A DNA stretch of 64,000 nt from Leucobacter sp. cx-42 (GTDB lineage Bacteria; Actinomycetota; Actinomycetes; Actinomycetales; Microbacteriaceae). The notes beneath the pieces are model-generated. The model had not been told where the DNA came from and searched no databases. It saw only the letters and a list, made by a program, of their open reading frames with translations. A program made the translations under genes and the position numbers. This document shows, piece by piece, positions 1 to 11,640 of the stretch. The number at the start of each line of letters is the position of its first letter. Position 1 is the first letter of the stretch. The stretch is from the NCBI RefSeq assembly GCF_014529985.1, contig NZ_JACVMU010000013.1, forward strand, positions 25,141 through 89,140, written 5' to 3'.

Positions 1-804
1 GTTGATGACGATCGCCTGCTGACCCATGGTCCAGATGTTCGACGTGAACCAGTAAATGTTCAGTGCGAGCGGGAAGGTAACACCCGAGAAGAGGAACGCG
101 AACGGAATGATGTAGAGGAACATCTTCTGCTGGCGGTACATCGGCGAGTTCTTCGTCTCGTCAGAAACGTTCTTCGACATGATCTGCAGCTGGGTGAAGA
201 ACTGCGAAGCGATCATGAGGATCACGATCGCGCCGAGAAGAACAACAACAACCCAGTTCTGAGCTTCCCAGCCCTGAGTGAAGGTCATCTTCAGCGGAGC
301 GCCGAAGAGCGTTGCACTATTGAAGCTGTCAGTCAGCTCCTGCGTCATTGCGCCGATGCCGGCCTGGCCCTTGCCGTCACCCGCGCCGGAGCCCATCGCA
401 CCCGATGCCTGACGCAGCACGTAGAACAGCGAGAAGAAGATCGGCATCTGGATCAGGATCGGCAGGCACGAAGCGAACGGGTTCGTACCGTGCTTCTTGT
501 AGAGCGCCATCGTCTCGCGGCTCATGGCCTCGCGCGAGTACTGGTCCTTCTTGCCCTTGTACTTCGCCTGGATCTTCTTCATCTCAGGCGCAAGATCCAT
601 CATGCGACGCTGCGACTTGATCTGGCGAACCGTCACGGGCACGAGTGCCGCACGCACGACGATGACGAGACCGATGATCGAAAGGACCCAGGTCAGACCC
701 GAATCAGCATCCATGCCAATGAAGGTGAATGCGCGGTGCCAGACCGCCAGCACAAGCTCAACGAGCCACCGGAGTGGCCACAGAATTGTCTCGAAGAATT
801 GCAC
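1..804 (-). CDS. yidC: Membrane protein insertase YidC (C-terminal part beyond window)
   Basis: YidC/Oxa1 inserts and folds membrane proteins, alone or with SecYEG. The GTG start at 804 is preceded by an AAAGG-like ribosome site; 268 codons are visible and the frame is still open at base 1, so the C-terminus is missing. A short N-terminus leads into a membrane segment (residues about 37-58), a basic Lys/Arg-rich cytoplasmic hairpin (about 64-105), a second hydrophobic stretch around FASCLPILIQMPIFFSLFY, and two more membrane segments. It has the Gram-positive architecture without the large periplasmic domain of enterobacteria. It lies 4 bases after yidD in the rpmH-rnpA-yidD-yidC series. The family is clear; the start is probable. 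Confidence 0.95.
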   Translation of the reverse strand, partial: MQFFETILWPLRWLVELVLAVWHRAFTFIGMDADSGLTWVLSIIGLVIVVRAALVPVTVRQIKSQRRMMDLAPEMKKIQAKYKGKKDQYSREAMSRETMALYKKHGTNPFASCLPILIQMPIFFSLFYVLRQASGAMGSGAGDGKGQAGIGAMTQELTDSFNSATLFGAPLKMTFTQGWEAQNWVVVVLLGAIVILMIASQFFTQLQIMSKNVSDETKNSPMYRQQKMFLYIIPFAFLFSGVTFPLALNIYWFTSNIWTMGQQAIVIN

Positions 805-808
805 CTGA

Positions 809-1120
809 TCAGGCCTTTCGGTCAAGCGGGCGGACGTATCCGCTGGAATTAAGTTCAGTTGTTACGCGGCGGGGCGGTCGGACATCATCGATGCCTCCCG
901 AGCTCCAGGGATTACACCTGAGCAGGCGCCACAGCGTCAACGCGACTCCGGTGACGAAACCGCGCTGTTGGTATGCCTCTACAGAGTACCGGGAACATGA
1001 CGGGTAATACCTGCAGACATCTCCATAGAGGGGGGATATCGCGAGTCGGTAGAGCTTCATGATCGCGATCGCGATGTTGCGGGGGAGCAACCACAGCTCC
1101 ATCACGATCCGCCGAATCAT
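809..1120 (-). CDS. yidD: Membrane protein insertion efficiency factor YidD
   Basis: A 103-residue small cytoplasmic, membrane-associated protein thought to help YidC-dependent insertion. The family hallmark is visible: a hydrophobic N-terminal helix, then YRLAISPLYGDVCRYYPSCS with the three conserved cysteines (CRYYPSCS), followed by a short Trp-containing segment RLLRCNPWSSGG. Its ATG overlaps the rnpA stop codon as ATGA (1117-1120), so translation is probably coupled. The C-terminal tail after about residue 75 is variable in the family. An internal ATG at codon 7 (MELW) is an alternative start. Confidence 0.93.
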   Translation of the reverse strand: MIRRIVMELWLLPRNIAIAIMKLYRLAISPLYGDVCRYYPSCSRYSVEAYQQRGFVTGVALTLWRLLRCNPWSSGGIDDVRPPRRVTTELNSSGYVRPLDRKA

Positions 1121-1500
1121 CGTCGTTCGCCTCGGGCCCGCGGCTCCATCGCCTTCGCCACACCGCGCCGAAGCTCAGCTTCGAGGTCGACGAAGGACGC
1201 ATCCGCGCACGCTGGAAGTGCGCGGAACACGATGTCCACGTTCACAAGGCCTTCATGAATGAGGCGCTCTGAAATGGTCTTCATGCGCCGACGCAGGAGA
1301 TTCCTGGTGACGGAATTGCCCACCGCTTTCGAAACGATGTAGCCGAACCTCGCAGGAGATGATTCCTGGGGAACTGATTCAGCCCCCCGAGAATGAGAAA
1401 CCGCGTGGGTGATGCAAAAAGCACCTCCCACGCGGCGTCCAGACCTGACGGTCTGGCGGTAATCATCTCCCCGAGTAATGCGGTGTTGCCGTGACGGCAT
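1117..1500 (-). CDS. rnpA: Ribonuclease P protein component
   Basis: A 127-residue protein subunit of RNase P that binds the catalytic RNA and helps remove tRNA 5' leaders. The diagnostic RNR box is present as AVGNSVTRNLLRRRMK in the middle of the protein, preceded by the FGYIVSKA strand. The gene lies 21 bases after rpmH and overlaps yidD by 4 bases, the universal rpmH-rnpA-yidD order. Start is an ATG at 1498-1500 (MPSRQHRIT). An insertion-like hydrophilic loop (about residues 33-50) before the conserved core is longer than in E. coli. Confidence 0.95.
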   Translation of the reverse strand: MPSRQHRITRGDDYRQTVRSGRRVGGAFCITHAVSHSRGAESVPQESSPARFGYIVSKAVGNSVTRNLLRRRMKTISERLIHEGLVNVDIVFRALPACADASFVDLEAELRRGVAKAMEPRARGERR

Positions 1501-1521
1501 GACGCACCCCGGTTTCGAGAA

Positions 1522-1659
1522 TTACGCGCTGAGCTTCGTGCGGCCCTTGCCGCGGCGTGCCGCGAGGATTGCGCGGCCTGCGCGGGTGCGCATGCGTGCG
1601 CGGAAACCGTGGTTCTTTGCGCGGCGGCGGTTATTGGGCTGGAACGTACGCTTGGTCAT
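1522..1659 (-). CDS. rpmH: 50S ribosomal protein L34
   Basis: A 45-residue, very basic protein beginning [19 protein letters not shown] and ending in [13 protein letters not shown] sequence, the invariant L34 pattern. The frame is open upstream, but homology fixes the ATG at 1657-1659. It is the first gene of the leftward rpmH-rnpA-yidD-yidC operon, divergent from dnaA; its promoter must lie in 1660-2007 together with DnaA boxes, suggesting that DnaA occupancy could affect both directions. Confidence 0.97.
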   Translation of the reverse strand: MTKRTFQPNNRRRAKNHGFRARMRTRAGRAILAARRGKGRTKLSA

Positions 1660-1864
1660 AATGCAGACTCCGTGACTTTTGGAACAGATCCCCTTGCGCT
1701 CCAGGCGAAGAGGAAGTCGGACGCTAGGCACTCAGCATTCGTTCTGACGTTTGCTTACGCAGCACGTCAGGCGAGCGGGCGCCCATACAAGGTATTGAGT
1801 TTACGCGGGAATTGAACGTGCGTCAATGTGAGCCACCTTGGAGACACTCTCAGGTAAACCCGCC

Positions 1865-1989
1865 TTTGTGGACTTGCCTGTGGACAAATCTGTGGGTAAC
1901 GTGGAAAAAGCGGCACTTTGCCGCATATCCGCGCGATTTTTTGAGTTATTCACATATAGCTCGATGCTTGGGTATAACTTTTGTCCACA
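1865..1989. promoter_or_regulatory. DnaA-box cluster upstream of dnaA (rpmH-dnaA intergenic)
   Basis: The 348-base divergent rpmH-dnaA region holds two perfect DnaA boxes of the actinobacterial type TTGTCCACA: 1879-1887 (read on the minus strand) and 1981-1989 (plus strand, 18 bases before the dnaA start). Near matches lie at 1867-1875, 1891-1899 and 1946-1954 (TTATTCACA). An A/T-rich stretch lies around 1930-1960. The box almost abutting the start codon is well placed for DnaA autoregulation; this is inference from position. No other element was seen in the rest of this gap. Confidence 0.75.
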
Positions 1990-2007
1990 GATTTCTAGAG
2001 GTGTGCA

Positions 2008-3489
2008 TTGAACGACGCGGAACTCAGCGAAATCTGGGAGGAAGTCACTCGAATTGTGATGTCGAATCCCGCAGTGGGGCCGGCAGTTGGCGCTCAGCTT
2101 GCTCTCGCTTTCCCGCGAGGACTGGCTGCAGGCACGTTGTATCTTGCGGTTCAGCTTGAGTTCACCCTGAAGCTTCTGGAGAACCGACTTCGCCCCGCGA
2201 TCATGGAGGCACTCGCTGAAGTGCCCGGCGCAGAACCGATTCAGAGCTTCATCGTCATTGTCGACGCAGATGCTCAGCCTGTTCTCGAGCCAGAATCGTT
2301 TGAGGAGAAGACTTTTGACGTTTCCCGGCCCACTTCGGGCTCTGGAAGCGATATTTCCGAGTTTTCGTCCTCCAGAAACGATTCTGCGCGTCCCGTGGAG
2401 CCGAGTCGCCCAGTGGAAACTCCTTCCGTTCGCGCACAATCGCGCTCACAGGTGGAGCCACCACGACTCAACGAGAAGTATCGCTTCGATAGTTTCGTTA
2501 TTGGTCAGTCAAACCGGTTTGCTCACGCTGCGGCCGTTGCTGTCGCAGAAGCGCCGGCCCGTGCCTACAACCCGTTGTTCATTTATGGTGACTCAGGTTT
2601 GGGCAAGACTCACCTGCTTCACGCAATTGGCCACTACGCGATCGAGCTCTTCCCCGATATTCAGGTGAAGTACGTGAGCTCGGAAGATTTCACGAACGAT
2701 TTCATTAACTCGATCGCGAATAACCAAGGATCGGCGTTCCACGCTCGATACCGCAGCGTCGATGTGCTCCTCATTGACGACATCCAGTTCTTGGCCGACA
2801 AGGTTGAAACGCAGGAAGCGTTCTTCCACACATTCAACACCCTGCATGATCACAACAAGCAGGTCGTCATCACGAGTGATGTGCAGCCGAAGCAGCTTCG
2901 CGGTTTTGAAGAGCGCATGCTTTCACGTTTTGAGTGGGGTCTTCTCACCGATATTCAGGTTCCCGACCTCGAAACTCGAATCGCGATTCTTCGTAAGAAG
3001 GCACAGCGCGAACGCCTTGAGGTAGATGACAACATCCTCGAATTCATCGCGAGTAAGTTCTCGTCAAACATTCGCGAGCTCGAAGGCACGCTGATCCGCG
3101 TGACGGCATACGCGAGCCTGAACCAGCAGCGAATTGACATGGCGCTGGTGCACACCGTCCTCAAAGATCTCATCACTCTCGATGCTGACAACGAAGTTCA
3201 ACCGTCATCGATCATTAGCCAAACCGCTGACTACTTCGATCTCGCCGTTGATGATCTCTATGGACCATCGCGCGCACAGCAAATTGCGCTTGCGCGACAG
3301 ATCGCAATGTACCTCTGCCGAGAACTGACGCCTCTTTCACTTCCGAAAATCGGTCAGCTTTTTGGCGGGCGTGATCACACCACGGTGATGTACGCCCACA
3401 AGAAAATTACGCAGCTGATTGCCGAGCGCCGCTCCGTGTACAACCAGGTCACGGAACTCACCACTCGCATCAAGCAAAGCGCCTCGTAA
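2008..3489 (+). CDS. dnaA: Chromosomal replication initiator DnaA
   Basis: A 493-residue AAA+ ATPase that binds DnaA boxes and opens oriC. It has an N-terminal interaction domain (residues 1-85), a Ser/Pro/Glu-rich linker (about 90-155), a Walker A GDSGLGKT (194-201), a Walker B VDVLLIDD (251-258), and the C-terminal DnaA signature GGRDHTTVMYAHKK (453-466) that contacts the box. The start is TTG at 2008, preceded by AGAGG; this fits the conserved N-terminal length. It diverges from rpmH and is followed by the DnaA-box-rich gap and dnaN. Confidence 0.98.
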   Translation: MNDAELSEIWEEVTRIVMSNPAVGPAVGAQLALAFPRGLAAGTLYLAVQLEFTLKLLENRLRPAIMEALAEVPGAEPIQSFIVIVDADAQPVLEPESFEEKTFDVSRPTSGSGSDISEFSSSRNDSARPVEPSRPVETPSVRAQSRSQVEPPRLNEKYRFDSFVIGQSNRFAHAAAVAVAEAPARAYNPLFIYGDSGLGKTHLLHAIGHYAIELFPDIQVKYVSSEDFTNDFINSIANNQGSAFHARYRSVDVLLIDDIQFLADKVETQEAFFHTFNTLHDHNKQVVITSDVQPKQLRGFEERMLSRFEWGLLTDIQVPDLETRIAILRKKAQRERLEVDDNILEFIASKFSSNIRELEGTLIRVTAYASLNQQRIDMALVHTVLKDLITLDADNEVQPSSIISQTADYFDLAVDDLYGPSRAQQIALARQIAMYLCRELTPLSLPKIGQLFGGRDHTTVMYAHKKITQLIAERRSVYNQVTELTTRIKQSAS

Positions 3490-3888
3490 CACCGCGTTCA
3501 CCCGGGGTTTTTACAAAAGATTTGTCATTCTCAACATGGTGCCTGTGGATAACTGTGGACAAGTTCACAAAAATTGTGCACTCAGGCCGGTTGCTTGTGA
3601 ATTGCGTGGTTTTTGTAAGTTTCGCGGAATCACAAGGATGTGGAGGTATTCAAGATCCTTCAACAGGTGACATTCGTGTAGTTCCCTTGTAATTATTAGC
3701 TTCGGCGAAGTTATCCACAGTATCCACAGGGCCTATTACGATTACAGATTCTTGTTAACTTTCATGGGCACTCCATCACTCTTTACCGACGGCGAAGTGC
3801 TCGACACGAATGCCAAGAATCTTGGAATGTGCAAAGATATGTGAGTCTGGGCACAAGCCCTCACTCTCAGCTTCGAAAGGGATGCAAT
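3490..3888. other. Probable oriC (dnaA-dnaN intergenic region)
   Basis: This 399-base gap holds three perfect DnaA boxes: 3544-3552 (TTATCCACA on the minus strand), 3554-3562 (TTGTCCACA on the minus strand, one base from the first) and 3711-3719 (plus strand); GTATCCACA at 3720-3728 is a one-mismatch neighbour. A/T-rich stretches occur at 3507-3535 and 3733-3765 against a GC-rich background and could be the unwinding element. In actinobacteria oriC lies between dnaA and dnaN, so this is the best candidate; gene order and box density are what I see, function is inference. Confidence 0.85.
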
Positions 3889-5031
3889 ATGCGTTTTACG
3901 GTCCATCGGGATGTATTCAGCGATGCCGTTTCGTTTGCAGCGAAGCTTTTGCCTCAGCGACCAACTCAGCCATTGTTGAGCGGTGTGCTTCTCGAGGCTG
4001 AGAATCAGTCACTGACGATTTCGTCTTTTGACTATGAGGTCTCCTCACGCACGGAAATCGCTGCAGAGGTAAGCACCGCTGGACGTGCGTTGGTTTCAGG
4101 ACGCCTTCTTGGCGAAATTGCGAACCGTTTGCCCCACTCTGATGTTGAAATCTCTCTCGTGGAGAGCCGCGTTGAGGTTCGATGTGGATCCTCATCCTTC
4201 AGCCTGCCCGCGATGCCAGTTGAGGAGTATCCGCAGGTTCCTGTTGTGGACACTGTTTCAGGTGTCGTTCCCGCAGATGAATTTGCGAAGGCAATTTCTC
4301 AGGTCGCACTTGCTGCGTCAAAGGATGATGTCACTCCGGTAATCACCGGTGTACTTTTCGACATCGCAGAAAACGTACTGACCCTGACTGCTACCGACCG
4401 TTACCGTGTGGCTACCCGCGGCATCGATTGGGAGCAGCAGTCTGAGAACGTTCCTTCTCAGGCACTGGTGCCGGCGAAGATCGTCACCGAGGTCGGAAAG
4501 ACCTTCTCGAATGAGGGTCAGGTTCGACTTTCCATCATCAAGGATGGTGAGCGTGAGCTCATCGCCTTCAGCGGTGGCAACAAGACGGTAACCTCGCTTC
4601 TCATCAAGGGCAATTACCCGCCCGTTGGCCGCCTTTTCCCTGATCAGGTGACGAATTACGCGGTTATGAGCACGAGCGAACTGATCGAGGCTGTAGGCCG
4701 CGTCGGGCTTGTTCTCGAGCGCGAGGCGGCGCTCCGTTTCTCCTTCAGCGAAGGAACTGTGGTGCTCGAGGCTGCGGGTACGGAGTCGGCTCAGGCTCAG
4801 GAAACCGTTGATGCACATCTCGTTGGTGACGACATGATCGTTTCGCTCAAGCCGCAGTTCTTGCTCGATGGCTTGCGTTCGACTCATGCAGAGTTTGCCC
4901 GCATTGGCTTCACTCGTACCGACAATCCGGGAAAGCCGGGGCCCGTGCTCATCACGAGCCAGCGCAGCAAGGACGAGGCTGATGATGAGAGCTTCCGCTA
5001 CCTGCTGCAGCCTAACCTGCTGCTCCGATAA
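3889..5031 (+). CDS. dnaN: DNA polymerase III beta subunit (sliding clamp)
   Basis: A 380-residue clamp that encircles DNA and tethers the replicative polymerase. Three tandem clamp domains are expected for this length; the N-terminus MRFTVHRDVFSDAVSFAAK and the motif PLLSGVLLEAE are typical, as is VTPVITGVLFD at the start of the second domain. The frame is open from 3829, but the ATG at 3889 has an AAAGGGATG ribosome site and matches family length. recF starts 9 bases after the stop, so the two are probably co-transcribed. Confidence 0.97.
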   Translation: MRFTVHRDVFSDAVSFAAKLLPQRPTQPLLSGVLLEAENQSLTISSFDYEVSSRTEIAAEVSTAGRALVSGRLLGEIANRLPHSDVEISLVESRVEVRCGSSSFSLPAMPVEEYPQVPVVDTVSGVVPADEFAKAISQVALAASKDDVTPVITGVLFDIAENVLTLTATDRYRVATRGIDWEQQSENVPSQALVPAKIVTEVGKTFSNEGQVRLSIIKDGERELIAFSGGNKTVTSLLIKGNYPPVGRLFPDQVTNYAVMSTSELIEAVGRVGLVLEREAALRFSFSEGTVVLEAAGTESAQAQETVDAHLVGDDMIVSLKPQFLLDGLRSTHAEFARIGFTRTDNPGKPGPVLITSQRSKDEADDESFRYLLQPNLLLR

Positions 5032-5040
5032 GAGGCAGCG

Positions 5041-6237
5041 TTGCGCGTCGCGCACCTTTCTCTGAAGGATTTTCGGAACTACGTTTCTGCGGAACTCCCG
5101 CTCAAACCGGGACCGAACCTGCTCTTCGGTAAGAATGGACAGGGCAAGACCAACCTTGTTGAGGCAATCGGGTTCTTCTCGACGCTTCGATCACACCGTG
5201 TGAGCACGGATGCCGCGATGGTACGCGGAGATGCACCGGCAGCAATTGCACGCATGAAGGTCGCAGCGGGGGATCGCGACGTCATTCTCGAGGCTCAGAT
5301 CAACCGCGTTGGCGCTAATCGTGCGCAGTTGAACGGAAATCCTGTTCGCGCACGTGAGCTCACTCGCTGGTTCTCCTCAGTTCTGTTCGCACCGGAGGAT
5401 CTTACGATCGTTCGTGGTGAACCATCCGTACGTCGTCGCTTCATGGATGATGCACTCGCGGCACGCCTTCCGGTTGCCGGCGGAGCTCTGAATGACTACG
5501 AGAAGATCGTCAAACAGCGCACTGCGCTACTTAAGTCGGCGCGCACACAGCCACGGTCGGCTATTGAGTCGACTCTCTCCGTTTGGGATGAGCAGCTCGT
5601 TGAGCACGGTGTGCGAATCATGTTGGCACGTCGTGATTTAATCACCGACCTCGAAACACCCATGCGCGACGCCTACACTTCACTTGTCGGGGCGGACCAT
5701 TCACCCACGATGCGTGTCTTCGAATCAGTTGCTGACGTACTCGAGGGATCAAGTTCGCATCGTGTTTCACGTGAAACAGGGGTCCGCACTTCGCACGCTT
5801 CTCGGACAATAGAGGAGTCATTGGTTTCACGTGAAACGCTCACTGAGCAGTTCCACGAGGCAATTCAACTGGTACGACAGCGCGAGTTTGATCGTGGAGT
5901 GACTCTGGTTGGACCCCATCGCGATGACATTCTGCTTTCGCTTAATTCGTTGCCAGTAAAGGGATACGCGAGCCATGGTGAGTCGTGGTCATTCGCGCTC
6001 GCTCTCAAGGTAGGACTCGCTAATGTCCTTCGCGCAGAGTCTTCTGCCGGCGATCCCGTGATTCTGCTCGATGACGTCTTTGCTGAGTTGGATGCTGGGC
6101 GTCGTGAGCGCCTGATGCATGCGGTGAGTGATTTTGAGCAGGTTATTGTCACCTCCGCTGTCCGTGAAGATATCCCCGCAGGGCTGGACTGGCACGAAGT
6201 ACAGGTCATCGCCGGCGAGCTTGTAGAGGAAGCTTAG
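5041..6237 (+). CDS. recF: DNA replication and repair protein RecF
   Basis: A 398-residue SMC-like ATPase that helps load RecA at single-strand gaps. Walker A is GKNGQGKT (30-37) and the ABC-type Walker B is ILLDDVFAELD (341-351). The start is TTG at 5041, nine bases after dnaN. The segment at residues about 238-268 is hydrophilic, looks unconserved and contains VSRET twice; each VSRET is encoded by a parS sequence (5763 and 5823). The gene is thus a host for two centromere-like sites, apparently in a loop that tolerates insertion. dciA begins 2 bases after the stop. Confidence 0.96.
   Translation: MRVAHLSLKDFRNYVSAELPLKPGPNLLFGKNGQGKTNLVEAIGFFSTLRSHRVSTDAAMVRGDAPAAIARMKVAAGDRDVILEAQINRVGANRAQLNGNPVRARELTRWFSSVLFAPEDLTIVRGEPSVRRRFMDDALAARLPVAGGALNDYEKIVKQRTALLKSARTQPRSAIESTLSVWDEQLVEHGVRIMLARRDLITDLETPMRDAYTSLVGADHSPTMRVFESVADVLEGSSSHRVSRETGVRTSHASRTIEESLVSRETLTEQFHEAIQLVRQREFDRGVTLVGPHRDDILLSLNSLPVKGYASHGESWSFALALKVGLANVLRAESSAGDPVILLDDVFAELDAGRRERLMHAVSDFEQVIVTSAVREDIPAGLDWHEVQVIAGELVEEA
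5763..5778. promoter_or_regulatory. parS site 1 (ParB binding), inside recF
   Basis: TGTTTCACGTGAAACA is a perfect 16-bp palindrome identical to the universal chromosomal parS consensus. It lies about 2 kb from oriC in recF and is read in frame as RVSRET. ParB would bind here and spread to form the segregation complex. The parA and parB genes are expected just left of yidC, outside the window. Confidence 0.93.
5823..5838. promoter_or_regulatory. parS site 2 (14-bp core), inside recF
   Basis: GGTTTCACGTGAAACG retains the perfect 14-bp core GTTTCACGTGAAAC but differs from the consensus at both outer bases. It lies 60 bp after site 1, also encoding VSRET. Binding by ParB is likely but probably weaker than at site 1. 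Confidence 0.8.
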
Positions 6238-6239
6238 GG

Positions 6240-6731
6240 ATGGTGGCGCCAGGTAGTCCAGGCTTCTCTGCCGACGCATACCTGCGTGCGAAGTCGGTAT
6301 GGAAGGGGCGTCCTATGCGACGCCGTCGTCTTGCCGCCCAAGATGGCGAAGGGATCACTCGTCCCTTCGCCAAGGGACGGGACCCGCGCGCGCTCGGCGA
6401 CCTTCTCGATGTCGTCGCGCAAGACATGGGATGGCGTGGTGAGCTTGATCAGGCTCGCCTGGTGTCCGAGTGGCCTGCATTCGCGGGGGAGTCCACCGCC
6501 GCACACACGACCGTGGTCGGCATCGAGAATGGCATCCTCCAGGTGCAGTGCGATTCGACGACCTGGGCGACTGAGCTCCGACGGTTGCGTGCTGAACTCG
6601 TTACCCGAATTCTGATTGACTATCCAGATTCCGAGATTCGCGATATCAAGTTCATGGCTCCGGGGGCTCCAACCTGGCGGCATGGTCGACGAGTTGTGCC
6701 TGGTAGAGGCCCCCGAGACACCTACGGATAG
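6240..6731 (+). CDS. dciA: DUF721 / DciA-family replicative helicase loader
   Basis: A 163-residue protein with the DUF721 fold. Members of this family (DciA) load or recruit the replicative helicase DnaB in bacteria that lack DnaC. Residues about 50-130 contain the conserved W-A-T-E-L/R pattern (TTWATELRRLRAEL) preceded by WPAFAGESTAAHT. It lies 2 bases after recF, the conserved actinobacterial position (often called RecF-downstream DUF721). The first 45 residues are basic and poorly conserved. The family is confident; the helicase-loading role is from family knowledge. Confidence 0.88.
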   Translation: MVAPGSPGFSADAYLRAKSVWKGRPMRRRRLAAQDGEGITRPFAKGRDPRALGDLLDVVAQDMGWRGELDQARLVSEWPAFAGESTAAHTTVVGIENGILQVQCDSTTWATELRRLRAELVTRILIDYPDSEIRDIKFMAPGAPTWRHGRRVVPGRGPRDTYG

Positions 6732-6814
6732 TTTTCTCAGATCGATTCTGCGGTTTCGACTGGATCTGGAGTCCATCTTGGCTCATTCTCCCATGGAGCG
6801 CATCTGGGTTAACT

Positions 6815-6830
6815 CGTTTCACGTGAAACA
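6815..6830. promoter_or_regulatory. parS site 3, between dciA and gyrB
   Basis: CGTTTCACGTGAAACA matches parS in 15 of 16 positions (first base C for T). Unlike sites 1, 2 and 4 it is intergenic. It is 84 bases past the dciA stop. Confidence 0.88.
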
Positions 6831-6857
6831 CCGGCGGTTCGCTCATCAGACGTTTAC

Positions 6858-6903
6858 CCCATCTAGCTTAAGAAAACCAGAAACCGTGTTTTCTTAGATG
6901 GGC
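6858..6903. terminator. Hairpin after dciA, possible terminator
   Basis: CCCATCTA plus AAGAAAAC on the left (with a 4-base insertion GCTT) pairs with GTTTTCTTAGATGGG on the right. The stem is long but not followed by a T run, so a terminator or mRNA-end stabiliser is possible. The rest of the 357-base dciA-gyrB gap holds parS site 3 and presumably the gyrB promoter (TAGACT at 7018-7023 is a candidate -10). Confidence 0.5.
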
Positions 6904-7082
6904 AGCTAGGGCCGTTCTGGTGGACAGGCTTCTTCGGAAACTGAAATTATGACGGAGCCGTGCCGCAAAACATGTCTCAGAACGCACGCAAATGGCCGTA
7001 TTTCGCCTCAAAAAGGGTAGACTTGGGTACTGAAGTGTGCCGCGACAATTCTGTCGCCTGGCGATCCACAGAGAGTGTGTAA

Positions 7083-9077
<1,995 letters not shown>

Positions 9078-9102
9078 CAATGAGACCCCGGAGGTCGAGA
9101 GC

Positions 9103-11640
9103 GTGAGCACTGAGCACACCGGCACCGATGCACCCAAGGGACGCATCGAGCAGATCGAGCTGAAGACCGAGATGCAGCGTTCGTACCTCGATTACGCAAT
9201 GAGCGTGATCGTCGGTCGTGCGCTTCCTGACGTTCGTGACGGCTTGAAGCCCGTTCACCGTCGTGTGATCTACACGATGTACGACGGTGGCTACCGACCG
9301 GACAAGGCATTCTCGAAGTGCACCCGTGTAATCGGTGACGTCATGGGTCAGTTCCACCCGCACGGTGACTCGGCGGTGTACGACTCCCTGGTTCGCCTCG
9401 TGCAGCCATGGGCAATGCGGTACCCGCTTGCGCTTGGTCAGGGTAACTTCGGTTCGCCGGGTAACGACGGCGCTGCTGCACACCGTTACACCGAGACCAA
9501 GATGTCCCAGCTCGCCATGGAGATGGTGCGCGATATTGATGAAGACACCGTCGATTTCCAGGACAACTACGATGGTCGTACCCAGGAGCCCACGGTTCTG
9601 ACGGCGCGATTCCCGAACCTGCTGGTGAACGGCTCGGTGGGTATCGCGGTCGGCATGGCGACGAACATTCCGCCGCACAACCTCCGTGAGGTTGCAAGCG
9701 CTGCGAAGTGGCACCTTGAGAACCCCGACGCTTCTAAGGAAGAGCTTCTCGAAGCCCTCATGGAGCGCGTATCGGGTCCCGATTTCCCGACGGGTGCGCG
9801 CATCCTCGGTACCCGCGGTATCCGCGATGCGTACACGACGGGACGCGGATCGATCACCATGCGTGCGGTTGTGGAGATCGAAGAGATCCACGGTCGTACC
9901 TGCCTCGTAGTTACCGAGCTCCCGTACCAGGTGAACCCGGATAACCTCGCGATCAAGATTGCCGACCTCGTGAAGGAAGGTAAGATCCAGGGCATCGCGG
10001 ATATTCGCGATGAGACCAGTGGTCGTACCGGTCAGCGCCTCGTCATCGTGCTCAAGCGCGATGCGATCGCAAAGGTAGTACTGAATAACCTGTACAAGCA
10101 CACGCAGCTGCAGGAGAACTTCGGCGCGAACATGCTTGCCATCGTCGACGGTGTGCCCCGCACGCTGCCGCTCGACGGTTTCATTACCTACTGGGTACGT
10201 CACCAGGTCGAGGTCATCGTCCGCCGTACCGAGTACCGCCTGAAGAAGGCTGAGGCTGAGGCACACATTCAGCGTGGCTACCTCAAGGCGCTCGATGCGC
10301 TTGACGAGGTCATCGCACTGATCCGCCGATCGCCGACGGTCGACGAGGCTCGTGAGGGCCTCATGGCACTCCTCGACGTCGATCAGATTCAGGCTGACGC
10401 AATTCTTGCCCTCCAGCTGCGTCGACTTGCAGCGCTGGAGCGCCAGAAGATCCTTGATCTCGCGGCAAAGCTCGAAGCACTCATTAAGGACTACGAGGGC
10501 ATCCTCGCTTCGCCTGAAGAGCAGCGCTCGATCATCGCTGAGGAGCTTGACGAGGTCGTGCAGAAGTTCGGCGACGATCGCCGCACCACGATTCTTCACG
10601 GCTACGACGGCGACATGTCGATGGAAGACCTCATTCCCGAAGAGGAAATGGTTGTCACCGTTACTCGCGGCGGCTACGTGAAGCGTACGCGCATCGACAA
10701 CTACCGTTCGCAGCACCGCGGCGGCAAGGGTGTCAAGGGCGCGCAGCTGCGTGCTGACGACATCGTTGAGCACTTCTTCGTGACCACGACGCATCATTGG
10801 CTGTTGTTCTTCACGAACACCGGCCGTGTGTATCGTGCGAAGGCGTACGAGCTCGCTGAGGGTGGTCGTGACGCGAAGGGCCAACACCTTGCAAATCTGC
10901 TCGCGCTTGCGCCTGATGAGACGGTGACGCAGATTCTCGACCTCCGTGACTACTCGGATGCCGGCTACCTGCTGCTTGCAACCCGTAACGGTCTGGTAAA
11001 GAAGACGGCGCTTGCTGAGTACGACACAAACCGTACCGGCGGCATTATCGCGATCAAGCTCCGCGAGGGTGACGAGCTCATTTCTGCGTTGGTTGCAGAG
11101 GCTGATGATGACATTCTGATGATTTCGAAGCACGGAATGTCGATCCGCTTCACGGCGAGCGATGATGCGCTCCGTCCGATGGGTCGCTCGACCAGCGGTG
11201 TTCGCGGTATGAACTTCCGTGAGGGAGATTCGCTGCTTGCGGCCTCGCGTTTGACCGATGATCAGGGATTTGTCTTTGTTGTCACCGAGGGCGGCTACGC
11301 AAAGCGCACCGCTGCAGACGAGTACCGAGTCCAGCAGCGCGGCGGTTACGGCATCAAGGTTGCAAAGCTTGATGAGGAACGCGGCGATCTTGTCGGCGGC
11401 TTCATCGTCGGGGAGGACGACGAGGTTCTTGTCGTCCTCGCAAGTGGCAAGGTTGTTCGTTCAAACGTGAACGAGGTCCCTGCCAAGGGCCGTAACACCA
11501 TGGGCGTCGTGTTTGCACGGTTCCCAGAGCAGGATCGTATTATTGGGATCGCGCGGAATTCGGAGCGCGGTCTCGATGAGGGCACCTCTGAAGATTCTGA
11601 ATCTGAGACCCCAGAGAACAAGGAAAACGTGAATGAGTAA
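9103..11640 (+). CDS. gyrA: DNA gyrase subunit A
   Basis: An 845-residue breakage-reunion subunit. The GTG at 9103 has a GGAGG ribosome site 8 bases upstream; the frame is open back to 9028, but that would overlap gyrB. The catalytic tyrosine is Tyr129 in AHRYTE, and the quinolone-determining segment reads GDSAVYDSL with Ser90 and Asp94, the susceptible-type residues. A GyrA-box variant QHRGGKG occurs at about residue 537, followed by six beta-pinwheel blades. The acidic tail is typical. His precedes Arg-Tyr where Met is usual in E. coli. The last 8 bases overlap the DUF3566 gene. Confidence 0.97.
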   Translation: MSTEHTGTDAPKGRIEQIELKTEMQRSYLDYAMSVIVGRALPDVRDGLKPVHRRVIYTMYDGGYRPDKAFSKCTRVIGDVMGQFHPHGDSAVYDSLVRLVQPWAMRYPLALGQGNFGSPGNDGAAAHRYTETKMSQLAMEMVRDIDEDTVDFQDNYDGRTQEPTVLTARFPNLLVNGSVGIAVGMATNIPPHNLREVASAAKWHLENPDASKEELLEALMERVSGPDFPTGARILGTRGIRDAYTTGRGSITMRAVVEIEEIHGRTCLVVTELPYQVNPDNLAIKIADLVKEGKIQGIADIRDETSGRTGQRLVIVLKRDAIAKVVLNNLYKHTQLQENFGANMLAIVDGVPRTLPLDGFITYWVRHQVEVIVRRTEYRLKKAEAEAHIQRGYLKALDALDEVIALIRRSPTVDEAREGLMALLDVDQIQADAILALQLRRLAALERQKILDLAAKLEALIKDYEGILASPEEQRSIIAEELDEVVQKFGDDRRTTILHGYDGDMSMEDLIPEEEMVVTVTRGGYVKRTRIDNYRSQHRGGKGVKGAQLRADDIVEHFFVTTTHHWLLFFTNTGRVYRAKAYELAEGGRDAKGQHLANLLALAPDETVTQILDLRDYSDAGYLLLATRNGLVKKTALAEYDTNRTGGIIAIKLREGDELISALVAEADDDILMISKHGMSIRFTASDDALRPMGRSTSGVRGMNFREGDSLLAASRLTDDQGFVFVVTEGGYAKRTAADEYRVQQRGGYGIKVAKLDEERGDLVGGFIVGEDDEVLVVLASGKVVRSNVNEVPAKGRNTMGVVFARFPEQDRIIGIARNSERGLDEGTSEDSESETPENKENVNE

